Part shown: one piece after another, positions 1 to 8,387 of the stretch | Layout: every line of letters begins with the position of its first letter | How positions within the stretch are numbered: position 1 is the first letter of the stretch | From: Oceanobacter kriegii DSM 6294 | Lineage (GTDB): Bacteria; Pseudomonadota; Gammaproteobacteria; Pseudomonadales; Oceanobacteraceae | Assembly (NCBI RefSeq): GCF_000422845.1 | Contig: NZ_AUGV01000008.1 | Coordinates: 171,097-235,096 of the forward strand | Reading direction: 5' to 3' | DNA: 64,000 bases | Translations under genes and position numbers: made by a program | Notes under the pieces: generated by a model | The model's database searches: none | What the model was told of the DNA's origin: nothing | Seen by the model: the letters and a program-made list of their open reading frames with translations, nothing else

Positions 1-120
1 ACAAGAAAGGTCCAGTAGCGCGGCGATAGCATTTCAGCTCCTGACAGGGTCGCGTGGTTCCGTTCACGGTGGGTGGTGTGTGGGCAAATCCGGCTGGGAC
101 TCGCCCGTGGCGGTCAGCGA

Positions 121-378
121 TTAGTGCGCTGTACCGCGAATTTCAGCAATGGCCTGGGCGTCGGCCAGGGTGCAGCTGTTGGGGTCGAGTTCGCAGATGC
201 GGTTGAGACGCTCGCGGTTCTCTTCCAGTTCCGTAATCAGCAAGGCAAATTGGCCCTGAAACGCTTCATCGATGGCGCTGTACAGCTCTGCCACGGCATC
301 ATCGCTGCTGGCATTGGTGTTACGCAGGGTTTTCAGGCAGGCCAGGGCAATCTGGTGGTAGGCTTGGTCTTTGTTCAC
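121..378 (-). CDS. Small hypothetical protein (85 aa)
   Basis: I do not recognise this family. The protein is acidic and looks fully alpha-helical, with no signal peptide, no membrane segment and two cysteines late in the chain (CELDPNSC). Translation starts at GTG, chosen because GGAGGA lies about six bases upstream. It reads in the same direction as the receiver/PAS protein upstream and could be co-transcribed with it, about 120 bases apart. Helical heptad-like spacing in the middle (residues 30-60) suggests a small helical bundle or a partner-binding protein. Function unknown. Confidence 0.7.
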   Translation of the reverse strand: MNKDQAYHQIALACLKTLRNTNASSDDAVAELYSAIDEAFQGQFALLITELEENRERLNRICELDPNSCTLADAQAIAEIRGTAH

Positions 379-500
379 GTTCGGTCCTCCGGTTTAGCCC
401 TTAATGATACATGAGTTGTTACGGCTTGAACTGTATCAATATTGCTATCGATTGCTATTGAGAGTGCCCGGCAAGGTTACCCGTCAGCTTTGCGGAGTTA

Positions 501-2336
501 TCAATGACTGGCAAACCAGTGAATCTGTTGGGCGCCGATGGGGCGGGACAAGGCGTTGCCTTCCAGCCAGATCGAACTGCTCTGATGGGCGGTAGCCAGG
601 GCTTCGGTGGATTCGATGCCGTGACAGTAGATGCGCTTGCCCTGTTCCAGCAAGGGTTGAAAGATACTGTAGTCGGCATCGCCACTGGCGCGCCAGCGAT
701 TGATTTCGTTGGCGGCAATGCTGATGCCGTCAATATCGCAGCGGGCCAGCTGTCGCAATACCGGCAAGGGCGCCCCCGGCAGGCCTGCCACTTCAATGAT
801 CAAACCGATGCCCTCAGGCAACATCAGCGACGTTCGCTCAAGCTGCGCCATGTCGGCCTGCCACGGCAGAATCAACTGCCAGAGTGGGCTCTGCCCTGTC
901 TGTTGCCACTGGCTTATGCACTGTCGCATGGCCATCCAGACCGGGTTATTGATGCTGTCGAGACGCACGAAAATATTGGGCAGCTCCTGAATGTGTTGCT
1001 GCCAGGTGTGCTGCATGTTTTCCAGCCACAGGTGGCACACCTCCGGGTCTTGAATGTACTCCGGCAGCAGCTCCAGCCCACTGAGCCCCCCGAGCTTGTT
1101 AAACACTGGTCGTGCCCGGTAATCGTTGAAGGCCTGCTGGCTGCTGGTGACTGCCGGTTGTTCTGAGGTTTCTTGTGCTACCAGTGCCCGGCTGCGGCTG
1201 ATGGGGCTGTCGAGCATCTCGCGCAAGGTATCCAGAGGGTCGCGCTGATGTTCTTCGTGCAACGGCAGGCAACGCATTTCGGGGGTCAGGGTAATGGCGT
1301 CACCGGCACTGATCAGCGGGCTTTGAAAGCGCTGTTTGATCGAGCGTTTGTGATCGTCCGGGCATTGCCTGTGGTCGGTGGCCATCAACGGCAGCACAAA
1401 CAGGTGGTTGGCCAGCTGAAACAGGGGTTGGCGGTTGCCAATGCATTCCACCATGGCCTTGTAACAGGCAAAGCCGTTGTCGTCTTTTTGCAGTGGCTGT
1501 TCGTCAAACCGAACCACCTGCAAACAACTCATACCGGCAGAGCTGGCCAGAAAGCTGTCGAGCTGCTCGAATTGCTGATGCTGGTCTTTCATCGCCAACC
1601 AGTCGCTGTAATCGCGCCCGGGGTGATGGTCGGTGGCGGCCTCAAACACGCAGATGCAATAGTCGCGGCTGACCGAGCTGATGGCTGCCCACATGGCGCA
1701 AGGCTGGCCATTGTGGGCGTGCAGACTGAAATAGCCCAGCCAGGAATGGCCAGCTTCAACCTGGCGGGTCAATTCGGTTTCCAGCGCCACCGGCATCTGG
1801 CTGATCTGGTTGCTGAACAGGTTGCGGCCAACCAGATTGCTTTCGGTTTCGCCCAGCAATTCACAAATGGAGTCGTTGGCCAGTCGGATAACCCAGTTGC
1901 GATCGGTCAGCAGGGTGCACATATCCGGCTTGATGGAGGTCTTCAGCCGAATCAGCTTGTGCAGCAGTGACGCCTGACGGGCGCCTTCCTGAATGTCGCG
2001 CAAGAGGCTGTTGGGCAATACCGGGCTGACCACAAACTTGTGCAGCAGGCCTTCCTGGCGCGCAGCATGTACGTGTTGATAGTCGAGGTCATTGGCCATC
2101 AGCATGCGGTAGCTGGATGGACTGATGTCACGCAGGTGACTGGCGATCTGACGCCAGTTAGCCTTGCCGTTAATGGCGCCAAACACCACAACCTGAATTT
2201 TGTAGGTGCTGAATATCGACTCGGCTTCTTTCAGGTTGTGTGCAAGATGCACATCAACGTCCCGGGATATCAGCGCCTGATAGGCTGTGTGCAGTGAGGC
2301 CGTGCCATCGTTTATGAATAACACTTGTTGAGCCAT
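501..2336 (-). CDS. Receiver-like / PAS / degenerate EAL signalling protein
   Basis: About 611 residues, cytoplasmic. Residues 1-115 resemble a response-regulator receiver (VLFINDG start, alternating strands and helices), but the strand that normally ends in the phosphoacceptor Asp reads VVVFGAING and the conserved Lys position reads VVSPV, so it is probably not phosphorylated. A PAS-like segment follows (about 125-240, NWVIRLANDSICELLG). The last 200 residues look like an EAL fold at the fold-signature level (IYCHGIES and SRPIGAQQI resemble the EGVET and SRP-x-PA motifs), yet no EAL triplet or full metal ligand set is visible. I infer a c-di-GMP sensor or scaffold, not an active phosphodiesterase. 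An ATG 13 codons earlier (2375) is possible; 2336 was preferred because GGGAGG precedes it, although the spacing of about 11 bases is long. It is divergent from the HTH/pseudo-receiver gene. Confidence 0.75.
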   Translation of the reverse strand: MAQQVLFINDGTASLHTAYQALISRDVDVHLAHNLKEAESIFSTYKIQVVVFGAINGKANWRQIASHLRDISPSSYRMLMANDLDYQHVHAARQEGLLHKFVVSPVLPNSLLRDIQEGARQASLLHKLIRLKTSIKPDMCTLLTDRNWVIRLANDSICELLGETESNLVGRNLFSNQISQMPVALETELTRQVEAGHSWLGYFSLHAHNGQPCAMWAAISSVSRDYCICVFEAATDHHPGRDYSDWLAMKDQHQQFEQLDSFLASSAGMSCLQVVRFDEQPLQKDDNGFACYKAMVECIGNRQPLFQLANHLFVLPLMATDHRQCPDDHKRSIKQRFQSPLISAGDAITLTPEMRCLPLHEEHQRDPLDTLREMLDSPISRSRALVAQETSEQPAVTSSQQAFNDYRARPVFNKLGGLSGLELLPEYIQDPEVCHLWLENMQHTWQQHIQELPNIFVRLDSINNPVWMAMRQCISQWQQTGQSPLWQLILPWQADMAQLERTSLMLPEGIGLIIEVAGLPGAPLPVLRQLARCDIDGISIAANEINRWRASGDADYSIFQPLLEQGKRIYCHGIESTEALATAHQSSSIWLEGNALSRPIGAQQIHWFASH

Positions 2337-2417
2337 GCCGGTTAAATCCTCCCTGGCCACCGGTTTCTGGTTCATATGTCATGCGTTGGGTACAGCACTT
2401 ACACAGAGAATACTGTT

Positions 2418-2450
2418 TTGGACTTGCAAAGGCCAAAGGCTATCTATACT
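2418..2450 (+). promoter_or_regulatory. Candidate sigma70 promoter for the HTH/pseudo-receiver gene
   Basis: TTGGAC at 2418-2423 is followed after 17 bases by TATCTA (2441-2446), with TATACT overlapping at 2445-2450. A transcript starting near 2455 could not use the upstream ATG at 2376, which supports the GTG start at 2484 for the downstream gene. Prediction from sequence only. Confidence 0.4.
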
Positions 2451-2483
2451 GAGTTTAAAGTATCAGACAGGCTGGGCGGTGTC

Positions 2484-3041
2484 GTGAGGGGAAAACAAGC
2501 TCTTACCACAGGCGAAGTTGCCAAATATTGTGGTGTTAATTTCAGAACAGTCATCCGTTGGATTGAGCGCGGTCATCTGGAAGCATACAAGTTGCCGGGA
2601 CGCGGGGATAACCGCATTCCATTGCCGGGATTCATCAGTTTCCTGCAAAGCAACCATATGCCGGTTCCGGACGAGTTGCGCCAGCACGGCCGTACCCTGT
2701 TGATTCTGGCAGAGCCCGAAGATCTGGCCGCCGAGTTGGCCTCGACGGCGCGACGGGCAGGCTGGGAACCCATGGTGGCCAGTGATGCGATGCAGTTTGG
2801 TTATGTGTTCTCGGAACAACAGCCAACCGCGGTGGTGGTGTCCAGCGAAGAAATGGTCGCGGCTGTGAACCGGGTACGACGGGAATCCGAAAGTCAGGAT
2901 ATTCTGTGTATTGTGGCCGGTGGCGATATTCCGACCGGGGTCAGCACGGATGGCTGGTGTCGAATACAATGGCCGGTGGAGCAAAAACGCTTTGTCGGGC
3001 TACTGGATTTGAGCGAAAGTCACACCCAGCGCCCGGTATAA
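2484..3041 (+). CDS. Excisionase/MerR-type HTH protein with pseudo-receiver domain
   Basis: About 185 residues from a GTG start; the open frame extends upstream to 2376 but that part would lie before the likely promoter. Residues 5-55 form a winged HTH of the excisionase/MerR class (LTTGEVAKYCGV, RTVIRWIERG, LPGRGDNRI). After a short linker, residues 65-180 look like a receiver domain (TLLILAEPEDL), but the expected phosphoacceptor position is Ser (VVVSSEEM). I infer a DNA-binding regulator whose second domain is a partner-binding or atypical receiver. It lies just upstream of the hybrid kinase gene, reading the same way, and is divergent from the receiver/PAS/EAL-like gene, so the three may form one signalling cassette. 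Target unknown. Confidence 0.75.
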   Translation: MRGKQALTTGEVAKYCGVNFRTVIRWIERGHLEAYKLPGRGDNRIPLPGFISFLQSNHMPVPDELRQHGRTLLILAEPEDLAAELASTARRAGWEPMVASDAMQFGYVFSEQQPTAVVVSSEEMVAAVNRVRRESESQDILCIVAGGDIPTGVSTDGWCRIQWPVEQKRFVGLLDLSESHTQRPV

Positions 3042-3121
3042 GGTACGCCAACCGGGCCTGTTGAGCCGGGCCAATACGATGACCCGAAAGGCCGCCAACC
3101 GGAGCGCAAACATCGGACGTT

Positions 3122-5275
3122 ATGGCAGACCTATTTACCTATCAATGGCTACAGGCGTTGTTCATTCTGGTTGTGGCCGGCATGTTTCTGATGCTGTTGT
3201 CGGCCCTGCGAGTGACGCGGGCAGAAAACAACCGCCTCAAGCGCGCCAACCGCAGTCGCAATTTGTGGTGGTGGCAACACCCCGACGTACTGGTCAGTCT
3301 GGACAGTCGCGGCCGGGTGGTGGAAGCCAACCGCCCCTTCTTTGATCACGATCTTGCTCCCGAATCCGAATTTGCCATTCTGTTCCCGGTGGCATTGCGT
3401 CAGCAGTTCTTGCAAGCGCTGGAAACCACATTGGCCGGTGGCGACGCCGGGGTTCTGGAATTTGAGCTGCCGGAATTGGAGGCCAGTGGCCGGATTCGGC
3501 TGAGCCGGGACACCAGTAAACCCGGCTACGTGATGATGTTCATTCAGGACACCAGCGAACGGTTTGAGGAGTTGCAGCAACTGCGCCAGGACAAACTGGC
3601 GGCCGAGCAATCGAATAACGCCAAAAGCCGCTTTCTGGCTAATATGAGTCACGAAATCCGCACTCCTATGACCGGCTTGCTGGGCATGGTGTCATTGATG
3701 GAACAGACGCCGCTGGACGAAGAGCAACAGGGTTATCAGCGGGTGATTCACAGCTCCTCCGAACACCTGTTAGCGATCATCAACGACATTCTCGATATCT
3801 CCAAAATCGACGCTGGCAAACTCAGCATCGAGCAGGAAGAATTTGATCTCCACGAACTGGTGCAAAGCCTACTGGACATGGTCTCAGCCAAGGCGCAGGA
3901 AAAGCGTCTGACGCTGCAATCCTTTGTGGATGACAAGCTGCCGCAACAACTGATTGGCGATCCGATGCGAATTCGCCAAATCCTGATGAACTACCTCAAC
4001 AACGCCATCAAATTCACCGAGCAAGGCCATGTGCTGTTGCGAGCGGTGCTGGTGCGCGATCACGACAGCAACGTTGCCATCCGGTTTTCGGTCGAAGACA
4101 CCGGCATTGGCATTGGTGCCAGTCGCGCGGTGGCACTGTTTGAAGAGTACAGCTTTGCTCATGGCCGCATTTCCACCGAAGCGGGCGGAACCGGTTTGGG
4201 GCTGAGTATTTGCCAACGCCTGGCGAAGCTGATGGATGGCAAGGTCGGCGTGGTCAGCACCCCGGGCTCGGGCTCGAATTTCTGGTTTGATGTGAGCTTG
4301 CCTGTGGCATTTCGGGCCGATGTGCCACGACCATCGGAGCCGGGCAGTGTCAGCGGTGATATGTGGATCTGTGACGATCAACGTGTGCATCGCACCTTGC
4401 TGGCATCGGTGGCCCGTAGCATGAACATGCTGGCGCGTGAATTCAGCAGTACGGCCAAGGTGCTGGAAGCGCTGCAACAGAATCCGCCGCCAGCGTTACT
4501 GGTGATGTCGCAGCAATGCTGGCGCGAGAGCGACGACAACTTCCGGCTGCAGTTACGTCAGCGTCGCTTGCTGGTGGCGATGACCTCCTCGGATGGCATC
4601 TGGGAGCCGCGGGACGTGTTGCTGCAACAGGGCATTCGAGCCTGTTGGGAATGGCCAATGAGTCAGGCCAACGTCAAATCGCTACTGCGACGGCTGCTGG
4701 TGGCCGCGCCAGAGCAGTTGATTACCCGCGTTCATCTGTTCAATGGCGGTGAGCGCAGTACTTCTTCGCCAGCGGCAGAGCCCGGTATGGCCATGCAGAA
4801 ATCACTGCCGCTGGATCAGCCGCAGCAGGCACTCGTGCCGCATTCGGCTGCGCCTGTATCAGACGCCGGGCTGCTGGAAGGCTGTCGGGTGTTGCTGGCG
4901 GAAGACAATCCGGTCAACCAGAAGGTTGCCAGCCAGATGCTCAAACGCCTCGGTTGTGAGGTTGAACTGGCGGTGGATGGTTTGCAGGCGGTTGCGATAA
5001 CCGCCGAGCAGTCGTTCGATCTGGTGTTGATGGACTGCCATATGCCGAACATGGATGGCCTCGAAGCCAGCCGCAAGATTCGCCAGCGGGAACAACAACA
5101 GGATCAGTCGCCGCTATTGATCGTGGCGCTGTCAGCCGATGTGATGGCCGACCGCAAAGGCGCTTGTGAAGCAGCCGGGATGAACGGCTATTTGGCCAAG
5201 CCTATTCGGCTGGAAGACCTCAAGCGTGAGCTGCCGGTGTTTTTGGCAGCCCATAATCCCCGTAACAATCGCTGA
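3122..5275 (+). CDS. Hybrid sensor histidine kinase with C-terminal receiver
   Basis: 717 residues. One N-terminal membrane helix (about 8-29), then a PAS-like region (about 50-145), a coiled linker, a HisKA dimerisation domain with phosphoacceptor His177 (FLANMSHEIRTPMTG), a HATPase domain (N box NNAIKFTE, G1 box DTGIGIG, G2 box GGTGLGLSI), a second poorly conserved receiver-like stretch (about 415-530) and a clear receiver (about 585-705, VLLAEDNPVNQ) with phosphoacceptor Asp638 in VLMDCHMPNMDG. No Hpt domain is present, so a separate Hpt protein and output regulator are expected. BarA/TorS-like architecture without a periplasmic sensor: the short N-terminus suggests it senses inside the cell or membrane. 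Ligand unknown. Confidence 0.92.
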   Translation: MADLFTYQWLQALFILVVAGMFLMLLSALRVTRAENNRLKRANRSRNLWWWQHPDVLVSLDSRGRVVEANRPFFDHDLAPESEFAILFPVALRQQFLQALETTLAGGDAGVLEFELPELEASGRIRLSRDTSKPGYVMMFIQDTSERFEELQQLRQDKLAAEQSNNAKSRFLANMSHEIRTPMTGLLGMVSLMEQTPLDEEQQGYQRVIHSSSEHLLAIINDILDISKIDAGKLSIEQEEFDLHELVQSLLDMVSAKAQEKRLTLQSFVDDKLPQQLIGDPMRIRQILMNYLNNAIKFTEQGHVLLRAVLVRDHDSNVAIRFSVEDTGIGIGASRAVALFEEYSFAHGRISTEAGGTGLGLSICQRLAKLMDGKVGVVSTPGSGSNFWFDVSLPVAFRADVPRPSEPGSVSGDMWICDDQRVHRTLLASVARSMNMLAREFSSTAKVLEALQQNPPPALLVMSQQCWRESDDNFRLQLRQRRLLVAMTSSDGIWEPRDVLLQQGIRACWEWPMSQANVKSLLRRLLVAAPEQLITRVHLFNGGERSTSSPAAEPGMAMQKSLPLDQPQQALVPHSAAPVSDAGLLEGCRVLLAEDNPVNQKVASQMLKRLGCEVELAVDGLQAVAITAEQSFDLVLMDCHMPNMDGLEASRKIRQREQQQDQSPLLIVALSADVMADRKGACEAAGMNGYLAKPIRLEDLKRELPVFLAAHNPRNNR

Positions 5276-5301
5276 AGCGGGTCGCTTTAAAGTACGCTGA
5301 T

Positions 5302-5712
5302 TTACAGCACGCTGCCGTAAGGAATAAAGCGGTTGTCGGTCAGTTTCTTGATGGCCTTGATCTGATCTTTGGGCACCGGTGTGCCACGCTTTTTCAACAT
5401 GCGGAAGACCCAGATGGCCGGGTTCTTGTCGGCCAGTTGCCAGTCGTCCAGCTGTTGCTCGGCCAGTACGTAAAACAGCGCAATGTTCCACAGCGTCTGG
5501 TCGTCCAGCTCGCCCCAGCCGTCCGCCCATTGTTCTTCGTTTAATTGCGTCCACAGCTTGGCCTGTTGCAGCAGGGCGGCGTCGAGGGCGCTTTCATTGA
5601 TTGAAGGCTCGGCGCTGTCGCTGTTAACCAGAGCCGCAGGCAGTTGCTGTAACTGGTCGGCTTTGGGAAGGGAGGCGTTGCTGGCGCTGGCCGGTTGCCA
5701 TTGTTCAATCAT
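5302..5712 (-). CDS. Conserved hypothetical protein (136 aa)
   Basis: Not recognised. The first 50 residues are low complexity (Ala, Ser, Gln, Leu rich), followed by a compact domain with several tryptophans (LWTQLNEEQWADGWGEL, LWNIALFYVLAEQQL) and a basic C-terminal part (FRMLKKRG, KAIKKLTDNRFIPYGS). No signal peptide or membrane helix. It is convergent with the hybrid kinase, whose stop codon lies only 26 bases away. Coding nature is supported by normal codon use and a sensible ATG; the function cannot be told. Confidence 0.65.
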   Translation of the reverse strand: MIEQWQPASASNASLPKADQLQQLPAALVNSDSAEPSINESALDAALLQQAKLWTQLNEEQWADGWGELDDQTLWNIALFYVLAEQQLDDWQLADKNPAIWVFRMLKKRGTPVPKDQIKAIKKLTDNRFIPYGSVL

Positions 5713-5883
5713 GGGAGTTCTCTCAACAGGACGGTTGCAGGCTATGTGGGGGCAAAAGCCCGACTTTTAAAGAGGCTGCGGTCAATTTCAGCCGACACGG
5801 TAACACAGTCCTGAATTTGCCTTAAGGCGGCCAACTCAGGCATCATCCCCGCCGCCGATGACTACCCAGACCCTGAACCCTCC

Positions 5884-7029
5884 ATGCAAGATTTATACGC
5901 CGACATCCGCCCTTATCAGGACAGCGAAGTTGCTGCCGTTCTCGACCGCATTTGTCAGTCCGACACCGTTCACCGCGCGCTGTTGAAGTATCGTTTGCCG
6001 CTGCTGCCAGGCTGGCTGCGTGAGTTGATGTTGCCGCTGGCCAAACGGGTGCTGATCAAGCAAATGGCCGATGTCCACACGGTGCAGGATTTCCAGATCT
6101 GGATGGAAAACTGGATTGGCCGCTTGTTGGCCAAAACCGCCACCGATGTGGTGGTGCGTGGTCTGGATCAAATGAACCCGCAACAAGGGCACCTGTGGAT
6201 ATCCAACCACCGTGATATCGCCATGGACCCGACCCTGATCAACTACTCGTTGCACAACGCAGGTTGGCCAACCAGTCGCATTGCCATCGGCGACAACCTG
6301 CTCAGTCACCCGGATGTGGGCGACGTGATGCGCTTGAACAAGTCTTTCATTGTTAAACGAAACATTACCAACAAGCGTGAGAAACTGGCGGCTTTGCAAC
6401 AGCTGTCGAACTACATTCGCCATACCCTCGATGAGCAGGAATCGGTGTGGATTGCCCAGCGTGAAGGGCGCGCCAAAAACGCCATCGACATGACCGACAC
6501 TGCGGTGCTGAAAATGATGGCGCTGCACGGCCGTGAGCGGAAGGAAAGCTTTGCCGAGAGTATGGGCCACTTGCGTCCGGTGCCGGTATGCATTCAATAC
6601 GAATGGGACCCTTGTGATGTGATGAAGGCCCGTGAACTGGTCGCCAAGGCCCGTTACGGTACCTACAGCAAGGAAGAAGGCGAAGATACCCGCAGCCTGC
6701 TGACCGGCATTACCGGCAACAAGGGTGTGATTCACATCGACTTTGGCCGGCCGCTGACGGACGAGGAAATGGCCAGCGCCGACGTGATGGCCGCCGCCAT
6801 TGACCAGCAGCTGCGTGACATGACTGAAATATTACCCGTGCATCATGCGGCGCTGGGGTTGTTGCAGCGGCAGTTTGACTGTCACACCGACCTGCCTGCG
6901 GAAGCCGTCAGTGCGGAACTCGAACAACAAATGCGCGACCGCTTTGAATCCGAAGAACGTGACGTTCAGAAACAGGTGCTGCTGGCTTACGCCATGCCAA
7001 TTCTGTTGCAACACGGACGTTCTGAATAA
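5884..7029 (+). CDS. Lysophospholipid acyltransferase (PlsC-like) family protein
   Basis: 381 residues. The acyltransferase block I reads SNHRDIAMD (residues 107-115), a variant of the usual NHxxxxD catalytic motif with the HRD spacing seen in some PlsC-like branches. Block II is SFIVKRN and block III WIAQREGRAKN, the phosphate-binding and glycerol-backbone blocks of the LPLAT superfamily. The protein is longer than PlsC (about 250 residues), with an extra C-terminal helical part rich in charged residues. It probably transfers acyl chains to a lysophospholipid or related acceptor at the inner membrane. The substrate cannot be told. Followed 35 bases later by a lipoprotein gene on the same strand. 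Confidence 0.82.
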   Translation: MQDLYADIRPYQDSEVAAVLDRICQSDTVHRALLKYRLPLLPGWLRELMLPLAKRVLIKQMADVHTVQDFQIWMENWIGRLLAKTATDVVVRGLDQMNPQQGHLWISNHRDIAMDPTLINYSLHNAGWPTSRIAIGDNLLSHPDVGDVMRLNKSFIVKRNITNKREKLAALQQLSNYIRHTLDEQESVWIAQREGRAKNAIDMTDTAVLKMMALHGRERKESFAESMGHLRPVPVCIQYEWDPCDVMKARELVAKARYGTYSKEEGEDTRSLLTGITGNKGVIHIDFGRPLTDEEMASADVMAAAIDQQLRDMTEILPVHHAALGLLQRQFDCHTDLPAEAVSAELEQQMRDRFESEERDVQKQVLLAYAMPILLQHGRSE

Positions 7030-7064
7030 CCGAATTGACCGCGCCCCGGGCGCAACGGAACACC

Positions 7065-8225
7065 ATGTCTGCAATCATCAAACGGCTGTTAGGGCTAACC
7101 CTGTTGGCCAGCACGGCTCTGACTCTTGTTGCCTGCCAGGGGCTGGGTCGTCATTGGGATGACGAAACCACCACACTCTACATCGACTACTACAAACAGC
7201 AGTGCGATGACGAAGACAGCAGCCTGTGTTTCCGCATTCGGGAAGATGAAGACGACAGTTGGGAAGTGGCGGATGTGCCGTTTTCCAACTTTGATGATTT
7301 CCAATGGGGCTACCGTTACACCGCCACGGTGACCATTTCCTATGACGACAGCGGCGACCCGGACAGCTACAGCTTCGACAGCACGCAGTCGATGGAAGCG
7401 GTGAGCGCCAGTGAAGAAGCTTTCTCTCTGACTCTCTACACCAACACCGGCATTCTTTACGCCCTTGACGACAGCAGCTGGAACCTGGGTGGCGAAATCG
7501 ACTTCGACTGCAGTGCCAGCAGCAGCTGTGAGGCGCTGGATGCGGCGGTGGCCAACAGCTACGAAACCGAGCTGCAATTTGTGGTGGATGGCAGTGGCGG
7601 CATTGCCCTCGACAGTGTGATTTGTGCCGCTGCCGAAGACGACTACGCCAGCGACTGCGAAGGCGAAACCGATGTGTCCTGGTACATTGCTCCGGTAATG
7701 AGCGACTGCGGTTTGTCGGAAGCCATGTTGTGTCAGCTGTTCAAGGTGAATGCATCCGGCGATTACGAGCTGCTGCAACTGGAAGACGGCATCAGCAACT
7801 GGAGTTTCAGCTGGGGTTACCGTTACCACATTGATGTGGTCAAAACCGTCAGCAACGGCGGCATCATCACGGCCGTCGACCTTGATGAGGACGACGACAG
7901 CCCGGACGACCGCTTTGGCTCCTCCTACAAATTCCGCATTGTGCTACGCGCCAGTGCCTTGCCGTCGCAAAACAGCAACTTCACCCTTTACGACACCATT
8001 GCCCTCGACTGCGAACAGTACTCCCAGTGCGACGACATCGAAGACGTGGTGGAAGACTACGAAGACGATGACGACCGCGCCGAGCGTTACCTGCTGGTGC
8101 GGGTTTACGTGGACGACGATGGTAGCCTGATTGCCGATCGGGTGGATTGTGAAGACGAAACCACGCTGGATGCCTTCCGCAGTTGCGTTGAAGACGACTA
8201 CGACGATGTAAACTGGATGTTCTGA
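7065..8225 (+). CDS. Acidic lipoprotein with repeated DUF4377-like modules
   Basis: About 386 residues from the ATG at 7065, chosen because it gives a clean lipoprotein signal (MSAIIKRLLG... LVAC) with lipidated Cys24; an in-frame ATG ten codons earlier would add an unneeded tail. The mature protein is extremely rich in Asp and Glu. Two similar blocks are visible, each with cysteines followed by a Trp/Phe segment and a GYRY turn (FQWGYRYTATV and FSWGYRYHIDV), the pattern of DUF4377 domains found in HslJ/META-type lipoproteins. A third cysteine-bearing segment sits near the C-terminus. Likely an outer membrane or periplasmic lipoprotein; acidity suggests cation binding, which is only inference. 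Confidence 0.75.
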   Translation: MSAIIKRLLGLTLLASTALTLVACQGLGRHWDDETTTLYIDYYKQQCDDEDSSLCFRIREDEDDSWEVADVPFSNFDDFQWGYRYTATVTISYDDSGDPDSYSFDSTQSMEAVSASEEAFSLTLYTNTGILYALDDSSWNLGGEIDFDCSASSSCEALDAAVANSYETELQFVVDGSGGIALDSVICAAAEDDYASDCEGETDVSWYIAPVMSDCGLSEAMLCQLFKVNASGDYELLQLEDGISNWSFSWGYRYHIDVVKTVSNGGIITAVDLDEDDDSPDDRFGSSYKFRIVLRASALPSQNSNFTLYDTIALDCEQYSQCDDIEDVVEDYEDDDDRAERYLLVRVYVDDDGSLIADRVDCEDETTLDAFRSCVEDDYDDVNWMF

Positions 8226-8323
8226 ACAATTCCCTGGGCTCGTTTCCGAAGGACATTTACCGCTACAATTCTTTACTCCAATCGGTGGCCAGACGGCCGA
8301 TTGGCAGCCGTTTGGAGACAGCG

Positions 8324-8356
8324 GTTAACCCGCTGTTAACCGCTTTGTAAGATAAT
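8324..8356 (+). promoter_or_regulatory. Direct-repeat operator and -10 before the RND operon
   Basis: GTTAACC occurs twice (8324-8330 and 8335-8341) with an 11-base period; the same bases also form an inverted repeat, GCGGTTAAC-N5-GTTAACCGC (8321-8343). A GATAAT/TAATAT -10 begins ten bases later (8351-8358) and no good -35 is present. This geometry, heptamer repeats one helical turn apart replacing the -35, is that of OmpR/PhoB/PhoP-type activator boxes. The operon encodes such a regulator at its end, so autoregulation is a reasonable inference. Confidence 0.45.
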
Positions 8357-8387
8357 ATCGCCCTTATCATCAGGTGGAGTTTTCAGA

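Noticed and set aside
7095..7829. Minus-strand frame across the acidic lipoprotein
   Set aside because: Antisense shadow; the plus-strand frame has a lipoprotein signal and internal repeats.
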